Under the pieces are notes generated by a model. The model saw only the letters and a list, made by a program, of their open reading frames with translations. It did no database searches and was not told the origin of the DNA. From Oceanobacillus_B kapialis (GTDB lineage Bacteria > Bacillota > Bacilli > Bacillales > Amphibacillaceae), in NCBI RefSeq assembly GCF_042685265.1, contig NZ_JBHUMX010000045.1: a stretch of DNA of 64,000 bases. The stretch is one strand, 5' to 3'. This document shows positions 43,566 through 52,637 of the stretch, piece by piece. Position numbers and translations under genes: made by a program. Each line of letters opens with the position of its first letter. Position 1 is the stretch's first letter.

Positions 43566-43765
43566 CTTGGTTTTATATTGTGTTAAACTAATCATGGAAT
43601 ATTGGGGTAAACTTAGTCTATAAATTACCTGAATTACAATTACATTGAATGGAAGCGAAACCTAATTGATTGCCATGATGATTAAAACCAATTACCTAAT
43701 GGAAGAGTAAAGGATTTACACATAGAAAACACCATGAAGACATTTATAAGGAGGAATACCATTAG

Positions 43766-46087
43766 ATGATATTTGCTGTATTAATACCACTTCTTGTTGC
43801 TTGTTTTATTCCTGCACTCAGCAAGGCTAAAAGTAAGATACATACTGGAATATTTGCTTTCTTTGTCCCATTTTTAATCTTCTTATATTTTATTAGGTTT
43901 GTAGGAGAGGACTTCACTCCTGTTCGTCAAACCTACAACTGGATCCCATCGATGGGAATCAACTTAGATTTTTATCTCGATGGACTTAGCTTATTATTTG
44001 TCCTTTTAATAAGTGGCATAGGTTCACTCGTTGTCCTTTACTCCATCTTCTATCTTGATAAACAAGAACGATTAGGGCATTTTTACGTATACCTATTATT
44101 GTTTATGACAGCAATGCTAGGTGTTGTTCTCTCGGATAATGTGTTTGTTCTATATACTTTTTGGGAACTAACATCGATTTCTTCCTTCCTACTAATTGGG
44201 TATTGGCACTTTAAGGAAAGATCAAGATATGGTGCTTTAAAATCGATGCTAATCACCATTTTTGGTGGTTTAAGCATGTTTGGTGGATTTATCTTACTAT
44301 CTGTTATAACGGGTACGACAAGTATCCAAGCGATGATTAGTCAAGCAGATGTTATCCTTTCAAGTGATTATCTGCCATTAATTCTCGCTTTGATATTGCT
44401 TGGTGCTTTTACTAAATCTGCTCAATTTCCATTCCATATTTGGTTGCCAGATGCTATGGAAGCACCAACACCAGTTAGTGCATACCTCCACTCAGCTACG
44501 ATGGTTAAAGCGGGTATTTTTCTGATTGCAAGATTTTCCCCAATTTTCTCCGGGTATGAAGGATTTTTTGTTGCGGTAAGTTTAGTAGGAATTATCACAC
44601 TTTGCTGGGGCTCCTATATGGCTGTTAGACAAACGGACCTAAAGGCAATTCTCGCCTTCTCTACTATCAGTCAGTTAGGTATGATTATGGCAATGTTAGG
44701 ATTCGGTACAACAATAGCCGTTTTCGCTGCCGTTTTCCATATTCTTAACCACGCTACATTTAAGGGCAGCCTGTTTATGGTTGCTGGTATTATTGATCAT
44801 GAAACAGGGACTAGAGATATTCGGAAACTGGGTGGGTTATTTACACTACTTCCTATCTCTGCAACCTTGGCCATATTTGGAACCTTTTCCATGGCAGGCG
44901 TCCCTTTACCATTCTTAAACGGTTTCTATAGTAAAGAGTTTTTCTTTGACTCAACAATTCACTTAGAGAATGCTTCCTTGCTAGCAAATCTTATTCCTTA
45001 TCTGGCAATCCTTGGAAGTATCTTTACCTTTGTATATTCCATGTATTTCTTTTTCGGTGTATTTACTGGACCTAAAAAACTCGATCAATTGCCGAAAAAA
45101 CCACACGAAGCACCTTTTGGAATGCTCTTGTCACCAATCATTTTAATTTTAGGAGTTATCCTTATCGGTCTATTCCCGAAAATGATCAATGCTCCTTTCA
45201 TTCAGCATGCTGCTGAAGCAATCAACAGTAACGTTGAATATCACAAAATAAGTTTTTGGCATGGTTGGGACTACACGCCATTGCATATGTCCTTAGCTGT
45301 TGTTGTAATCGGCCTTGTCCTCTTCCTAACCAGAAAAAAATGGACCGGGATATACAAGGCACTTCCTGGAAAATTAAGTTTTAACAAAGTTTACGATGGA
45401 CTTGTTAAAAAACTGGATACCTATTCAGCAGGTATTACAAATTCTTATATGACAGGATCTTTAAAGCTTTATATGACATTAATCCTTGGTACCATGATTG
45501 TAGTGACTATCGGCTTCATGCTTGTGACAAACGGATTTACGATTAGTACAGACAATTTGGCTGAGATTACAGTCATTGAAGTAACTGTCGCAGCTGTCAT
45601 GGCAATTGCAGCAATTGCAACGATCTTTACTAGACATAATATGGCTGCCATCCTTATCCTAGGCGTAGTCGGTTATGGTGTTGCCATTTTATTTGTCATT
45701 TACAGGGCACCAGATATCGCCCTAACGCAATTTGTTGTAGAAACCATAACAGTAGCATTGTTTTTACTTTGCTTCTATCATTTACCAAAGTTACGAAAAA
45801 CAGATGATTCTAGTGGATCCAAAATTATGAATGCTATCATAGCAATCGGCTTTGGTACGATGATGACGTTAATTGGTATCTCTGCACATAGCACAAACTG
45901 GTTTGACGTTATCTCAGATTACTTCCTAGAAACCTCATATAAACTAGGCGGCGGGGATAATGTTGTGAACGTCATTTTAGTAGATATGCGTGGACTAGAT
46001 ACCTTATTTGAAATTGCAGTGCTCGGTATAGCTGCACTTGCGATCTTTAGCCTCATTAAACTTAAGAAAAACAAGGAGGCGAAATAA
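43766..46087 (+). CDS. mrpA: Mrp Na+/H+ antiporter subunit A
   Basis: A 773-residue polytopic membrane protein. The N-terminal two thirds are NuoL-like, with the conserved block FPFHIWLPDAMEAPTPVSAYLHS. The C-terminal third carries MbhD- and MbhE-like segments (YRAPDIALTQFVVET; GGGDNVVNVILVDMRG). MrpA is the large subunit of a multi-subunit sodium/proton antiporter for alkaline pH and salt homeostasis. It ends normally for MrpA and is not fused to MrpB. GGAGG lies 11 bases before the ATG. It is first of the operon. Confidence 0.95.
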   Translation: MIFAVLIPLLVACFIPALSKAKSKIHTGIFAFFVPFLIFLYFIRFVGEDFTPVRQTYNWIPSMGINLDFYLDGLSLLFVLLISGIGSLVVLYSIFYLDKQERLGHFYVYLLLFMTAMLGVVLSDNVFVLYTFWELTSISSFLLIGYWHFKERSRYGALKSMLITIFGGLSMFGGFILLSVITGTTSIQAMISQADVILSSDYLPLILALILLGAFTKSAQFPFHIWLPDAMEAPTPVSAYLHSATMVKAGIFLIARFSPIFSGYEGFFVAVSLVGIITLCWGSYMAVRQTDLKAILAFSTISQLGMIMAMLGFGTTIAVFAAVFHILNHATFKGSLFMVAGIIDHETGTRDIRKLGGLFTLLPISATLAIFGTFSMAGVPLPFLNGFYSKEFFFDSTIHLENASLLANLIPYLAILGSIFTFVYSMYFFFGVFTGPKKLDQLPKKPHEAPFGMLLSPIILILGVILIGLFPKMINAPFIQHAAEAINSNVEYHKISFWHGWDYTPLHMSLAVVVIGLVLFLTRKKWTGIYKALPGKLSFNKVYDGLVKKLDTYSAGITNSYMTGSLKLYMTLILGTMIVVTIGFMLVTNGFTISTDNLAEITVIEVTVAAVMAIAAIATIFTRHNMAAILILGVVGYGVAILFVIYRAPDIALTQFVVETITVALFLLCFYHLPKLRKTDDSSGSKIMNAIIAIGFGTMMTLIGISAHSTNWFDVISDYFLETSYKLGGGDNVVNVILVDMRGLDTLFEIAVLGIAALAIFSLIKLKKNKEAK

Positions 46088-46425
46088 TGGAGTTTTTAAT
46101 TCTAATTTTATCTGGAATATTGTTTGCGACAGCCATCTATAATTTGCTACAAAAACAATTATTGCGTATTGTTATCGGCACTGCCCTACTCTCCCACGGC
46201 GCCCATCTTTTTATTTTAACAATGGGGAAGCTAAAAACCGGGCAACCTCCGATCCTTACAGAAGGGGTTTCTGATTATACTGATCCCCTTCCTCAGGCTT
46301 TAATTCTAACTTCCATTGTTATCAGTTTTGGTGTGACTAGCTTACTTCTTGTGCTGGCGTATCGGACGACAAAGGAAAATAATACAGACAATATGGAACA
46401 ATTAAGGGGTAAGGCAAATGAGTAA
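46087..46425 (+). CDS. mrpC: Mrp Na+/H+ antiporter subunit C
   Basis: A 112-residue NuoK-like subunit with three transmembrane helices and the block RIVIGTALLSHGAHLFILTMG. Its ATG overlaps the mrpA stop (TAATG), leaving no room for mrpB, which normally lies between. It overlaps mrpD by 8 bp. Confidence 0.94.
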   Translation: MEFLILILSGILFATAIYNLLQKQLLRIVIGTALLSHGAHLFILTMGKLKTGQPPILTEGVSDYTDPLPQALILTSIVISFGVTSLLLVLAYRTTKENNTDNMEQLRGKANE

Positions 46426-47899
46426 TTTAGCAGTTCTACCGATCATACTGCCGCTAATCGCGGCCATTGTATTAATCTTTTTCAATTCGAAGGTAAAAGT
46501 ATCACGTTCCTTAACTAAAATCTTTTCTTTAATTGGGCTTGGATTAAGTGGTTATATTGCTTGGGAAGTGATAAATAATGGTACGATTACAATGCAAACA
46601 GGGGATTGGGTCGCACCTTATGGGATTATCCTTGTAATGGATTCCCTAGCGGCAGTTCTTGTCTTAACGACAAATGTAATCGCCGTAGCGTGCGCCTTTT
46701 ATGCTCCAGCTGCGGGACTAGGAGAAAAAGAAAAATTTTACTTTTATCCATTTTTCTTTTTCTTAATTACAGGTGTTTCAGGGGCGTTTATTACGGGAGA
46801 TTTATTTAACCTCTTTGTTTTCTTTGAAGTTTTGCTTATGGCATCCTACGCATTAATTGTGCTTGGGGGCGATAAGGTACAATTAAGGGAATCACTGAAA
46901 TACTTGCTTATAAATCTATTTTCTTCAATGCTCTTTGTAACAGCTGTAGCATTTGTATATGGGGCATTAGGTACAGTCAATATGGCACAGATTGCGCAAC
47001 GTGTTCAAGAAGCGGAACAACAAGGTATATTAACTACAGTAGGAATTCTTCTATTCTTTGTTTTTGCTACAAAGGCTGCGTTGTTCCCTCTTTACTACTG
47101 GCTTCCGAAATCATATATTGTTCCAAATCCTGTCATTTCTGCTTTATTTGGAGCTCTATTAACAAAGGTTGGAATCTATTCAATCTTTCGTGTGTTCACG
47201 CTAATTTTCGTACATCGAATTGAATTAACACACGATATCTTTATCTGGTTTGCAGGCTTGTCGATGGTATTCGGTATTATTGGTGCCCTTTCCACTACGA
47301 ATATCAAGCTGATCGTTGCGTATAATATCATTCCTGCAATAGGGTTTATCCTACTTGGAATAGGTGTTATGAACGAAACGGCAATTAGCGGGTCTATCTA
47401 CTACCTGGTTCATGATATGCTTATTAAGTCAGCACTCTTTTTACTAATGGGGGTTATTGCTTATGTTGCTGGTACGTCTGATCTAAGGAAGATGGGCGGC
47501 CTTCTTCATACATACCCGTTACTAGGTTGGCTTTTATTCATCGCAGCTTTCGTTTTAGCTGGTATTCCGCCATTCAGTGGTTTTATAGGAAAACTGCTTC
47601 TACTGCAAGGAGCTTTTAAGGGTGAGCACATCGTGATTATTCTCATTGGACTTTTAACAAGTCTACTTATTCTGTATTCCATTGCCAAGATCTTTATCAA
47701 CGCATTTTGGGGAGATAAAGACGCCATGGGACATATAGAAAAGAAATCAACAAAAGGAATGGTTGCTCCCATTGTTTTTCTACTAGCCCTTTCTGTGATA
47801 TTGGGGCTTGGGGCAGAGTATTTCTACACCATTGCAGACTCCATTGCTGCGTATATAATGGACCCACAAATATATATTGATTCCGTTTTAAAGGAGTAG
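46418..47899 (+). CDS. mrpD: Mrp Na+/H+ antiporter subunit D
   Basis: A 493-residue NuoN/NuoM-like proton-translocating subunit with about 14 transmembrane helices. Conserved polar residues appear in FFEVLLMASYALIVLG (glutamate) and FATKAALFPLYYWLPKSY (lysine), matching functional MrpD. Start overlaps mrpC. Confidence 0.95.
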   Translation: MSNLAVLPIILPLIAAIVLIFFNSKVKVSRSLTKIFSLIGLGLSGYIAWEVINNGTITMQTGDWVAPYGIILVMDSLAAVLVLTTNVIAVACAFYAPAAGLGEKEKFYFYPFFFFLITGVSGAFITGDLFNLFVFFEVLLMASYALIVLGGDKVQLRESLKYLLINLFSSMLFVTAVAFVYGALGTVNMAQIAQRVQEAEQQGILTTVGILLFFVFATKAALFPLYYWLPKSYIVPNPVISALFGALLTKVGIYSIFRVFTLIFVHRIELTHDIFIWFAGLSMVFGIIGALSTTNIKLIVAYNIIPAIGFILLGIGVMNETAISGSIYYLVHDMLIKSALFLLMGVIAYVAGTSDLRKMGGLLHTYPLLGWLLFIAAFVLAGIPPFSGFIGKLLLLQGAFKGEHIVIILIGLLTSLLILYSIAKIFINAFWGDKDAMGHIEKKSTKGMVAPIVFLLALSVILGLGAEYFYTIADSIAAYIMDPQIYIDSVLKE

Positions 47900-47906
47900 T
47901 GAGCTA

Positions 47907-48383
47907 ATGGCATTTCAGATTGTTATAAACTTAATCATCGCATTCTTATGGATGTTCCTAAGTGAATCGTATTCTGCTCCCAGTTTTATAGCTGGTTACT
48001 TGTTAGGTATCCTTCTGCTATTCATGTTGCGCCGTTTTGTGCCAGACACATTTTACCTGAGACGGTTCATGAAAATTCTAGCTCTCCTATTACTGTTTAT
48101 GAAAGAATTGTTATCTTCCAATTTGGAAATCGTTAAACTAGTTTATAAACGTAAACAGGATTTTGAACCAGGCATCTTTGAATTGCCTATTGATGTAAAA
48201 AGCAATTGGGAAATAACTTTACTAGCTAACTTAATTTCCTTAACGCCTGGTACTCTGTCAGTAGATATTGCTCATGATAATTCAAAAATTTATATTCATG
48301 CAATGCACATACATGACAGAGAAGAAGCCATTACATCTATTAAGGATACCTTTGAAAAAGCAATACTGGAGGTGACAAGATGA
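47907..48383 (+). CDS. mrpE: Mrp Na+/H+ antiporter subunit E
   Basis: A 158-residue subunit with two to three N-terminal transmembrane helices and a cytoplasmic domain including NLISLTPGTLSVDI, typical of MrpE. It overlaps mrpF by 4 bp and follows mrpD by 7 bp. Confidence 0.93.
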   Translation: MAFQIVINLIIAFLWMFLSESYSAPSFIAGYLLGILLLFMLRRFVPDTFYLRRFMKILALLLLFMKELLSSNLEIVKLVYKRKQDFEPGIFELPIDVKSNWEITLLANLISLTPGTLSVDIAHDNSKIYIHAMHIHDREEAITSIKDTFEKAILEVTR

Positions 48384-48691
48384 CAGATGTTTTAAACATG
48401 ACAGAGAATATTTTAAGTATAGCTGTCACGATCAGTTTTGCAGGAATAGCCATATCCCTTTTATTGCTTCTGTATCAAGTGATTATAGGACCAACTCAGC
48501 CAGATCGAGCCGTTGCTTTAGATGCAATTGGCATAAATATCATGGCTCTAGCTGGAATTATGGCGATCTATCTTGTAACATCTAAACTCAATGATGTCAT
48601 TCTCCTTGTTGGGATACTCGCGTTTTTAGGAACGCTTTCCATCGCAAAATACTTAGAAAAGGGTGTTATCATTGATAGAGACCTTAATTAA
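48380..48691 (+). CDS. mrpF: Mrp Na+/H+ antiporter subunit F
   Basis: A 103-residue subunit with three transmembrane helices and the family stretch GPTQPDRAVALDAIGINI. It overlaps both neighbours, indicating tight translational coupling in the operon. Confidence 0.93.
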   Translation: MTDVLNMTENILSIAVTISFAGIAISLLLLLYQVIIGPTQPDRAVALDAIGINIMALAGIMAIYLVTSKLNDVILLVGILAFLGTLSIAKYLEKGVIIDRDLN

Positions 48692-49061
48692 TATCATCAT
48701 TAACATTCTGGTAATTATATCTTTACTAGCAGGGACCTTTTTCATATTGTCCTCCTCCATCGGCATTGTACGATTTCCAGATGTCTACACAAGACTTCAT
48801 ACTGCTACCAAGGCTTCCACTTTAGGCATTGCCTTTATATTAATTGCAGCTTTTCTATATCTCTATGCTGCACATTCTATTGTAAGTGGAAAGTTACTGC
48901 TGGCAATTGTGTTTATATTATTAACGGCACCGGTGTCCGCTCACATGATTGGTAGAGCCGCCCATGCCAACGGGGTAAAACCTTTCCTGAAAAATCGTGG
49001 AGATGCTTATCAGGAAGCTAAAGATATTTATGTCAAGGAACATTCATCCGAAAAAAACTAA
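48663..49061 (+). CDS. mrpG: Mrp Na+/H+ antiporter subunit G
   Basis: A subunit of about 130 residues with three transmembrane helices and the family motif GIVRFPDVYTRLHTATKASTLG. Last gene of the operon, followed by a terminator. The start is either GTG 48663 or TTG 48672; the latter has GGG eight bases upstream. It overlaps mrpF. Confidence 0.93.
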   Translation: MLSLIETLINIIINILVIISLLAGTFFILSSSIGIVRFPDVYTRLHTATKASTLGIAFILIAAFLYLYAAHSIVSGKLLLAIVFILLTAPVSAHMIGRAAHANGVKPFLKNRGDAYQEAKDIYVKEHSSEKN

Positions 49062-49091
49062 AAGCGACTATTCTATTAGTCGCTTTTTTCT
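49060..49091 (+). terminator. Terminator of the mrp operon
   Basis: AAAGCGACTA and TAGTCGCTTT (49061-49070, 49077-49086) form a 10-bp stem followed by TTTT. The 5' arm begins at the mrpG stop codon. Confidence 0.9.
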
Positions 49092-49190
49092 TTAAAGGAA
49101 ATTAATGTCCTGTAAATACCACAATAAACGATTAGTCACATACCGATATGGGTAAAATAAGACAACGAAGAAAGATTTGAGGTGACGGCA

Positions 49191-50666
49191 ATGAAAACAA
49201 AAAACTTACTAGAAGTTCTCCAAGTCAAACAAATAATTGGCCTTCTTCCTGAGAAAATTAAATCGATCCAACAAGATTCTAGAAAAGTTGAAGAAGGTTC
49301 CATGTTCGTATGTATTAAAGGCTATACAGTTGATGGACATAACTTTATTGAAGAAGCCTTAGAGCGTGGTGCAACTACTATAGTAGTTGAGGACGATCCG
49401 GGTATTCATGTAAAAGGTGCATCAATCATTTTGGTGCCAAACACCATGAAAGCACTTGCTCATTTAGCAAATAAATTTTATAACTATCCTTCTAAACAGA
49501 TGGACGTAATCGGCGTTACAGGAACAAATGGAAAGACAAGTGTCTCTAGTCTTATCAATAAATTACTCGAGGGAGTTGGTCGAAAAACAGCTCTTTCTGG
49601 CACGAACGGCATGACAATTGCAGGAGAAGTGACGGCTACTAGTAACACTACCTGTGATATACTAGAAAACCAGAAACTATTTAGTGATGTTGCTGAACAA
49701 GGAGCAGAAGATGTTGTGATGGAAGTTTCCTCCCATGGTTTGGCTCAAGGCAGAGTTTGGGGAATCGACTTTAATATTGCTGTTTTTACTAACCTGACTC
49801 AAGACCACCTGGATTACCATCAAAGCATGGAGCAATATGGCCAGACAAAAGGCTTGTTGTTCGCCCAGTTAGGTAATGACACAGCAAGGAAGAAGTTTGC
49901 TGTCCTTAATAGCGATGATCCCTGGTCTAAAAAGTATGAGTACATAACTCCTGCTGAAGTTGTCACATATGGTATTTTAGAGAATGCTAACTTTAAAGCC
50001 AAGCAAATCCAGTATCTTGAGGATAAAACAGTATTTACGCTAGAGACACTAGAAGGAGAATTTTCTGTAGAAACCAGGCTTCTCGGCGAGTTTAATGTAT
50101 ACAATGTGCTTGCCGCAATAGCTACATTATTTGTAAAAGGTGTGCACGTTTCTAAAGCTGTAGCGTTACTTAGGTCAATTAATCCCCTTGAAGGTAGAAT
50201 GGAACAAATACCAATCGATGCACCGTTAAAGGTTTACCTTGATTACGCCCATACACCTGATGCTATCCGTAGCTCTATTGCATCTGTTGGGCACTTACAA
50301 CGCAACCGACTAATTTATGTCGCGGGTACAGGTGGTGACAGAGATAAGGAAAAACGCCCCCTTATGGCACAAGAAGCATCTGTTGCCGATGTCGTAATTC
50401 TAACCATCAATGATGTGCGAAACGAAGATCCTCAGGAAATTCTACGTGGTATGGAAAAAGGAATGCAACATAAGAATTATGGTATGCTAGCTGATCGTAA
50501 AGAAGCAATCGAGCATGCGGTGGAAATTAGCGAACCAGGTGATATTCTTATTATTGCCGGTAAAGGGAATGAACAATACCAAATCACAGGGACCAAGAAA
50601 GAGCATCATAGTGACAAAACTGTTGTAACAGACTATATCAAACATAAATATAATATCCCTATTTAA
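49191..50666 (+). CDS. MurE-family UDP-N-acetylmuramyl-tripeptide synthetase, divergent specificity motif
   Basis: A 491-residue Mur ligase. ATP loop VTGTNGKTSVSSL, the VMEVSSHGL block, and the carbamoyl-lysine region DYHQSMEQYGQTKGLLF are intact. GTGGDRDKEKRPLM marks the C-terminal domain. At the site where meso-diaminopimelate-adding MurE has DNPRSEDP this protein reads NDVRNEDP. The gene is alone, outside a dcw cluster, behind its own terminator-bounded unit. It may be a second MurE with altered amino acid preference or a Mur-like ligase with another role. Start ATG 49191 has GAGGTG upstream. Confidence 0.8.
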   Translation: MKTKNLLEVLQVKQIIGLLPEKIKSIQQDSRKVEEGSMFVCIKGYTVDGHNFIEEALERGATTIVVEDDPGIHVKGASIILVPNTMKALAHLANKFYNYPSKQMDVIGVTGTNGKTSVSSLINKLLEGVGRKTALSGTNGMTIAGEVTATSNTTCDILENQKLFSDVAEQGAEDVVMEVSSHGLAQGRVWGIDFNIAVFTNLTQDHLDYHQSMEQYGQTKGLLFAQLGNDTARKKFAVLNSDDPWSKKYEYITPAEVVTYGILENANFKAKQIQYLEDKTVFTLETLEGEFSVETRLLGEFNVYNVLAAIATLFVKGVHVSKAVALLRSINPLEGRMEQIPIDAPLKVYLDYAHTPDAIRSSIASVGHLQRNRLIYVAGTGGDRDKEKRPLMAQEASVADVVILTINDVRNEDPQEILRGMEKGMQHKNYGMLADRKEAIEHAVEISEPGDILIIAGKGNEQYQITGTKKEHHSDKTVVTDYIKHKYNIPI

Positions 50667-50745
50667 AAACAATTATGGATATAACGGTCTAAAAACATTG
50701 CAAAACCACCTAGAATACCGCAAACCTCTCATATTGCATTAACTA

Positions 50746-50771
50746 AGTACCTCATTTGAGGTGCTTTTTTT
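50746..50771 (+). terminator. Terminator of the MurE-like gene
   Basis: AGTACCTCA pairs with TGAGGTGCT (one G-U) and is followed by seven T, about 80 bp after the stop. Confidence 0.85.
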
Positions 50772-50866
50772 ATTATCTTTAAGAGGACAGACACAAAACG
50801 ATTTAATCTACATAAAATTGAATTATAGGCATTAGCCCAGCCGGCACTTTTAGGAGGTGGATATAC

Positions 50867-51571
50867 TTGTCCGGAATATTAAGCGTTCTTGCTCTTCTCA
50901 TAAAAGAAGCCCTCTTCTTTGTTTCCTATGTAAAAAACCATGCATTCCCTCAACCACTCCCCCCAGAAGATGAAATTAAATATTTAAAGGAAATGAAAGA
51001 AGGAAGTGAGACGGCCCGTAACAAACTCATCGAGCATAATTTACGCTTAGTGGCACACATTGTAAAAAAGTTTGAGAACACCGGTGAGGATGTAGAGGAT
51101 TTGATTTCCATAGGCACCATTGGTCTAATCAAAGGTGTAGAGAGTTTTTCTGTCGATAAAGGCACAAAACTCGCGACATATGCTGCCCGTTGTATAGAGA
51201 ACGAAATCTTAATGCATTTGCGTGCATTAAAGAAGGTTAAAAAAGATGTTTCTCTCCATGACCCTATTGGGCAGGATAAGGAGGGCAATGAAATCAGCTT
51301 AATCGATATTCTAGAAGCTGAAAACGATAACATTATCGAATACATCCAATTAAATATGGAAATTGCCAAGATGCAAGAATACTTTACGATTTTAGATAAA
51401 CGAGAAAAGGAAGTTATTATATACCGTTATGGTTTAAATGATCATAAGGAAATGACACAAAGAGAAATTGCCAAGATGCTCGATATCTCTAGAAGCTATG
51501 TTTCAAGAATTGAAAAGCGTGCTTTAATGAAGGTTTTTCATGAGTATTACAGAAAAGAGAGAAGAGGTTAA
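50867..51571 (+). CDS. sigK: Sporulation sigma factor SigK, uninterrupted
   Basis: A 234-residue pro-sigma-K, the late mother-cell sigma factor. The N-terminal pro-sequence of 20 residues (...ALFFVS) is followed by YVKNHAFPQPLPP, matching the known SpoIVFB cleavage point in B. subtilis (S20/Y21). Region 2 (GTIGLIKGVESFSVDKGTKL) and region 4 with its helix-turn-helix (TQREIAKMLDISRSYVSRIE) are intact. It starts with TTG behind AGGAGGTGG. No skin-type element splits the gene. Confidence 0.96.
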   Translation: MSGILSVLALLIKEALFFVSYVKNHAFPQPLPPEDEIKYLKEMKEGSETARNKLIEHNLRLVAHIVKKFENTGEDVEDLISIGTIGLIKGVESFSVDKGTKLATYAARCIENEILMHLRALKKVKKDVSLHDPIGQDKEGNEISLIDILEAENDNIIEYIQLNMEIAKMQEYFTILDKREKEVIIYRYGLNDHKEMTQREIAKMLDISRSYVSRIEKRALMKVFHEYYRKERRG

Positions 51572-51603
51572 ACGATACAGAGAGCTTATAGGCTAAAACA
51601 AAT

Positions 51604-51638
51604 AAATGAGCGCTGATTTTAAAATCAACGCTCATTTT
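51604..51638. terminator. Bidirectional terminator between sigK and the YrhC-like gene
   Basis: AAATGAGCG and CGCTCATTT flank an inner ATTTTAAAAT helix, with T-rich sequence on either side. It lies between two convergent genes and ends at the stop codon of the minus-strand gene. Confidence 0.8.
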
Positions 51639-51854
51639 CTATTTTTTCTTTATATTTAACTGTTTAACCGCTAAAACGATACCTGTTACGATGCCACCGA
51701 GTGATAAGACGAATAAAATATCCCCATGTGCAGAGGGTTTCAAATACGTATTAATGATGGCACCCATATATAGATAACTGCTTAAGATTAATAAAACAGC
51801 AATAAACCTTCGATAATCTTTCATTTTTAATTCTAATTTCTTTTGTTTATCCAA
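51639..51854 (-). CDS. YrhC-like small membrane protein
   Basis: A 71-residue protein with a charged N-terminus (KKLELKMKDYRR) and two transmembrane helices (AVLLILSSYLYMGAIIN; ILFVLSLGGIVTGIVLAV). Style and location next to mtnN match the YrhC family of Bacillus. The TTG at 51854 has GGAGG seven bases upstream; the longer frame from 51896 has none. Function unknown. Confidence 0.7.
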   Translation of the reverse strand: MDKQKKLELKMKDYRRFIAVLLILSSYLYMGAIINTYLKPSAHGDILFVLSLGGIVTGIVLAVKQLNIKKK

Positions 51855-51923
51855 TACGTCCCCTCCTCTATACGCATGATAACATAAAATATACATGCAT
51901 CTAGAAGGTAAATATTGGACATG

Positions 51924-52613
51924 CTACATGCTTTTAACCATTGACATAATAAGGTTGGCCGCGTTCTTCGCTGCTTTTTCAAGAAATTGATCAAAAGAAA
52001 CTGATGATTCTTTTCCTGCAATGTCTGATAGCGCCCGAATCACCACGAAAGGTTTGTCATAATGATGGCAAATCTGAGCGATGGCTGCCGCTTCCATTTC
52101 TGCGGCAATCATATCAGGAAATTTTTCTCTTACAAAAGATACTCGCTCTGGATCCTGCATAAACGAATCACCTGTCGCAATAATCCCTTCCTGATAGTTC
52201 AGTTCCATCTCTTTTACAGCGTTGATAGTCTTTAAAACAAGGGCTGTATCAGCATCGTACATTGCCGGCATGCCAGGAACCTGACCGTAAGCATAGTTAA
52301 AAGCAGTTACATCAACATCATGGTGAACTACTTGTGTGGAGATCACAACATCACCTACTTCCAAGTTCTCAGCAAATCCTCCAGCAGACCCAGTGTTAAT
52401 AACATGTGTAGGGGTATACCTCTCATGCATAATCGTGGTCGCCATCGCTGCATTTACTTTGCCAATCCCTGATTGAAGGATGACCACTTCTTTTTCGTTT
52501 AACTGCCCTTTTACAAACCTGCATCCGGCAATGTTTTCTTCTTGTTGATCTGTTACGTTTTCTAGAAGTAAGGCTACTTCTTCGTCCATTGCGCCTATAA
52601 TACCTATTGTCAT
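51924..52613 (-). CDS. mtnN: 5'-methylthioadenosine/S-adenosylhomocysteine nucleosidase
   Basis: A 229-residue purine nucleosidase that cleaves MTA and SAH in methionine recycling. Family blocks are IGIIGAMDEEVALL, NTGSAGGF, ATGDSFM and AAEMEAAAIAQ with the catalytic aspartate in RALSDIAG. It follows the YrrS-like gene as in B. subtilis. Confidence 0.97.
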   Translation of the reverse strand: MTIGIIGAMDEEVALLLENVTDQQEENIAGCRFVKGQLNEKEVVILQSGIGKVNAAMATTIMHERYTPTHVINTGSAGGFAENLEVGDVVISTQVVHHDVDVTAFNYAYGQVPGMPAMYDADTALVLKTINAVKEMELNYQEGIIATGDSFMQDPERVSFVREKFPDMIAAEMEAAAIAQICHHYDKPFVVIRALSDIAGKESSVSFDQFLEKAAKNAANLIMSMVKSM

Positions 52614-52637
52614 GATTATGCCTCCGATTTATGCGAA

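Noticed and set aside
50867..51571. Possible skin-element excision scar in sigK
   Set aside because: The reading frame is continuous and of normal length. There is nothing in sequence alone to indicate past insertion.
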